From assembly GCA_036744635.1 (NCBI GenBank), contig DAIOHQ010000251.1, positions 1 through 7,032 of the forward strand: 7,032 nt of DNA, given 5' to 3'. The first letter of the stretch is position 1. Every line of letters starts with the position of its first letter. Below, piece by piece: positions 5,466 to 7,032 of this stretch. The notes under the pieces were generated by a model. That model was not told the origin of the DNA. It did not search any database and saw only the letters and a list, made by a program, of their open reading frames with translations. A program made the position numbers and the translations under genes. This stretch comes from DAIOHQ01 sp036744635 (GTDB taxonomy: Bacteria > Planctomycetota > Phycisphaerae > Tepidisphaerales > Tepidisphaeraceae).

Positions 5466-5561
5466 CGCCAAGGCGGCAGATTTACATTGAATGCCGGGGG
5501 GCACGGGGATAGGCTATTTGCGGGCGAACTGGATATCGATCCCTCGGCATCCGGGCATTGT

Positions 5562-5565
5562 GGAG
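5562..5565 (+). promoter_or_regulatory. Shine-Dalgarno site of the DUF1598-type gene
   Basis: GGAG ends 6 bases before ATG 5572, whose product begins with a good signal peptide. The alternative in-frame ATG at 5491 lacks such a site and would add 27 residues ahead of the signal peptide. Upstream, TTGAAT (5487-5492) and TAGGCT (5510-5515) with a 17-base gap form only a weak promoter candidate. Confidence 0.65.
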
Positions 5566-5571
5566 ACCTTC

Positions 5572-6885
5572 ATGTGGAACAAGCTTCGAGCAGCGGTGGT
5601 GGCAGGGGTTTGCGTAATCGCGATGGGGCAGGCGCGCGGGCAGACCGTCATCGTTCCGCCCACCGCAACGGCGGGCGGGGTTTACATCGACGCTGATGGC
5701 ACCGTGAAGTATCGCCAGGCGGACACCAGGGATGAGCTGGCGGCGGTGCGCGAGCGCGCCAAGGCGGCGGCGCTGGCGGGCAAGGGCGCCAAGGAGGAAA
5801 AGCTGGCGTTCGTGTCGCTGCCGAAATTGTTTGCCGAGGTGCAGGAGCTCACCAGGGCGGGTAAGGAAATTCCCGAGGAGCTGCGCTATCTGCACGGCAT
5901 CACCCAGGTGCGCTACCTGTTTGTCTATCCGCAGGAAAAGGACCTGGTGATCGGCGGCCCGGCCGAGGAGTGGACCGCATCCGGCAAACTGCAGCCGATG
6001 GGCAAGCGGACTGGCCGGCCGGTTTTGCAGCTCGATGATCTGGTGGTGGCGCTGCGCACGGCTGGCGGGGCGCAGCGGCGGGCCTTCGGCTGCTCGATCG
6101 ATCCCGCTCCCGATTCTCTGGAGAAGAGCACTGAGGTGATGCAGAAATTCGGCACGCGCTCGCATCGCGAGCTGGCCGATGCGATGACCAGGGCGCTTGG
6201 CCCGCAGCGGGTGTCGGTCTTCGGCACCCAGGATGACACGCGGGTGGCGTTCATCTGCGTGGCGGCCGACTACAAGCTCAAGCGGCTTTGTCTGGGACTG
6301 GATGCTTCGCCGGTAGCCGGCGTGGGGAATGCGATCGACAATTCCCGCGCGGCCGCCAGCCGCTACTGGTTTGAGACATCCTATGAGCCGCTGCTGGCGT
6401 CGAAGGATGATTCCAGCTTCGAGCTGCGCGGGCAGCGGTTGCAGCTTAAAGCGGGGGCGCAGTCGTTCGATGAGCGGGGGGCAACCGAGAAGGGCAAGGC
6501 GTTTGCCAAACAGTTCACCCAGAAGCTGCCGGCGCTGGCGGCGGCGGTGCCGCTGTTCGCCGATCTGCAGAACATCGCGGACCTGTCGATCGTGTCAGCG
6601 CTGATCCGCCACGACCGGCTGGATGAAAAGTGCGGCTGGGATCTGGCCTGGGTGAAAGACCCAAAGGGATATCCGGTGCCGACGGTCGCCGCGCCCAAGA
6701 CGGCCGATACGCTGGTGAACTTCACCAACGGAAGCCTGGCCGCCGGGGGGGTGATTCTGTCACCGGAGACGGTGGTTGCCCCCGAGGCGCGGGAAGAGGA
6801 CAAGAAGGATACTCTGGCCGCGCCGCGTCATGAGGCGAAGGAAGCGATGCAGCAGACGATTCCACCTGGGCGCGAAGCGAAGTAG
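5572..6885 (+). CDS. Secreted DUF1598-type protein of unknown function
   Basis: The 437-residue protein has a signal peptide: basic start MWNKLR, hydrophobic 7-19, and a likely cut after ARG at residue 23. I recognise it as a DUF1598-type protein, a family I know from planctomycetes, by blocks such as LRYLHGITQVRYLFVYP (104-120), DLVIGGPAEEW (124-134), RYWFETSYEPLL (264-275) and PLFADLQNIADL (327-338). The mature N-terminus carries GGVYIDADGTVKY, common at the start of such proteins. A long middle domain follows, and the last 40 residues are charged and probably disordered. No catalytic motif is visible. There is no transmembrane helix apart from the signal, so it is probably periplasmic or secreted. 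It lies 106 bases after recQ on the same strand with its own ribosome site; a functional link to recQ is not supported. The family assignment is by memory of conserved blocks. Confidence 0.82.
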   Translation: MWNKLRAAVVAGVCVIAMGQARGQTVIVPPTATAGGVYIDADGTVKYRQADTRDELAAVRERAKAAALAGKGAKEEKLAFVSLPKLFAEVQELTRAGKEIPEELRYLHGITQVRYLFVYPQEKDLVIGGPAEEWTASGKLQPMGKRTGRPVLQLDDLVVALRTAGGAQRRAFGCSIDPAPDSLEKSTEVMQKFGTRSHRELADAMTRALGPQRVSVFGTQDDTRVAFICVAADYKLKRLCLGLDASPVAGVGNAIDNSRAAASRYWFETSYEPLLASKDDSSFELRGQRLQLKAGAQSFDERGATEKGKAFAKQFTQKLPALAAAVPLFADLQNIADLSIVSALIRHDRLDEKCGWDLAWVKDPKGYPVPTVAAPKTADTLVNFTNGSLAAGGVILSPETVVAPEAREEDKKDTLAAPRHEAKEAMQQTIPPGREAK

Positions 6886-6894
6886 CCGCCGCCG

Positions 6895-6954
6895 CTGTCA
6901 TTCTGAGGTACGCCGAAGAATCTGGATAGATCTTCACGTCAGGCCAGATCTTTC
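6895..6954. repeat. Probable dispersed repeat of the CTGTCATTCTGAG...GAAGAATCTG type
   Basis: The stretch starts CTGTCATTCTGAG (6895-6907) and continues to GAAGAATCTGG (6915-6925), resembling a short dispersed intergenic sequence seen in many environmental bacterial genomes. It contains a hairpin: GAAGAATCT (6915-6923), loop GGAT, AGATCTTC (6928-6935), an 8-bp stem with one bulged A. A second copy of the arm, inverted and matching at 9 of 11 bases, is CCAGATCTTTC (6944-6954). It begins nine bases after the stop of the DUF1598-type gene. A terminator role is possible but there is only a short T run (6951-6953). Recognition is from memory. Confidence 0.5.
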
Positions 6955-7032
6955 TTGAGTACGTGCTCTCAACGTAGGGTCCGCTGAACACGATTGCGCG
7001 CCAGGGTGTTTCAAATTCGCGCTATCTCCTGA

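Noticed and set aside
3591..5504. Long open frame on the minus strand (637 codons) opposite recQ
   Set aside because: It covers recQ almost exactly, with a composition rich in R, H, L and A and no recognisable motif. It is a shadow of the recQ coding frame.
5466..5571. Terminator after recQ
   Set aside because: Only a 4-bp CGCC/GGCG hairpin with a 2-base loop follows the stop, and no T run comes directly after it.
5482..6165. Minus-strand open frame opposite the DUF1598-type gene
   Set aside because: It lies opposite conserved DUF1598-type blocks and has no domain of its own.
6955..7032. A gene start at the right edge
   Set aside because: No open frame with a plausible start or motif could be supported. 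The minus-strand open frame here reads through the dispersed repeat into the opposite strand of the DUF1598-type gene.

Overview
The window is GC-rich bacterial DNA that most likely comes from a planctomycete, perhaps one related to Phycisphaerae or Tepidisphaerales. Three things point there. One gene encodes a secreted DUF1598-type protein. One encodes a small membrane protein ending in a cytoplasmic CGYDLRAT...CPECG zinc ribbon. The intergenic spaces carry AT-rich or GAAACGT heptad repeats. The assignment rests on recognising these families, not on a database search.

Layout from left to right. (1) 1-574, minus strand: small two-helix membrane protein with a C-terminal zinc ribbon, cut by the left edge. 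(2) 575-882: divergent intergenic region holding a promoter, a large inverted repeat built of 7-bp units, a GC-rich cluster of CCGCAGG copies around a hairpin, and a Shine-Dalgarno site. (3) 883-1851, plus: exported cyclophilin-type peptidyl-prolyl isomerase with an extra N-terminal domain. (4) 1852-1943: convergent gap filled by a second heptad inverted repeat. (5) 1944-3440, minus: sulfatase without a signal peptide. (6) 3441-3551: compact divergent promoter region. (7) 3552-5465, plus: RecQ helicase. (8) 5466-5571: short gap. (9) 5572-6885, plus: secreted DUF1598-type protein. (10) 6886-7032: intergenic end with what looks like a dispersed CTGTCATTCTGAG-type repeat.

The genes do not form an evident pathway or operon. 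They look like ordinary chromosomal genes, each with its own signals: DNA repair (RecQ), envelope protein folding (cyclophilin), ester hydrolysis (sulfatase) and two lineage-type proteins of unknown role. I see no mobile element, CRISPR array, RNA gene or defence system.

Two signals are worth most. First, three of the five genes have a -10-like box ending 7-9 bases before ATG and no Shine-Dalgarno site, while the other two have a Shine-Dalgarno site and no such box; this suggests leaderless and leadered mRNAs side by side. Second, two unrelated-looking intergenic palindromes are both made of arrays of 7-bp units facing each other, which may be one class of repeat element.
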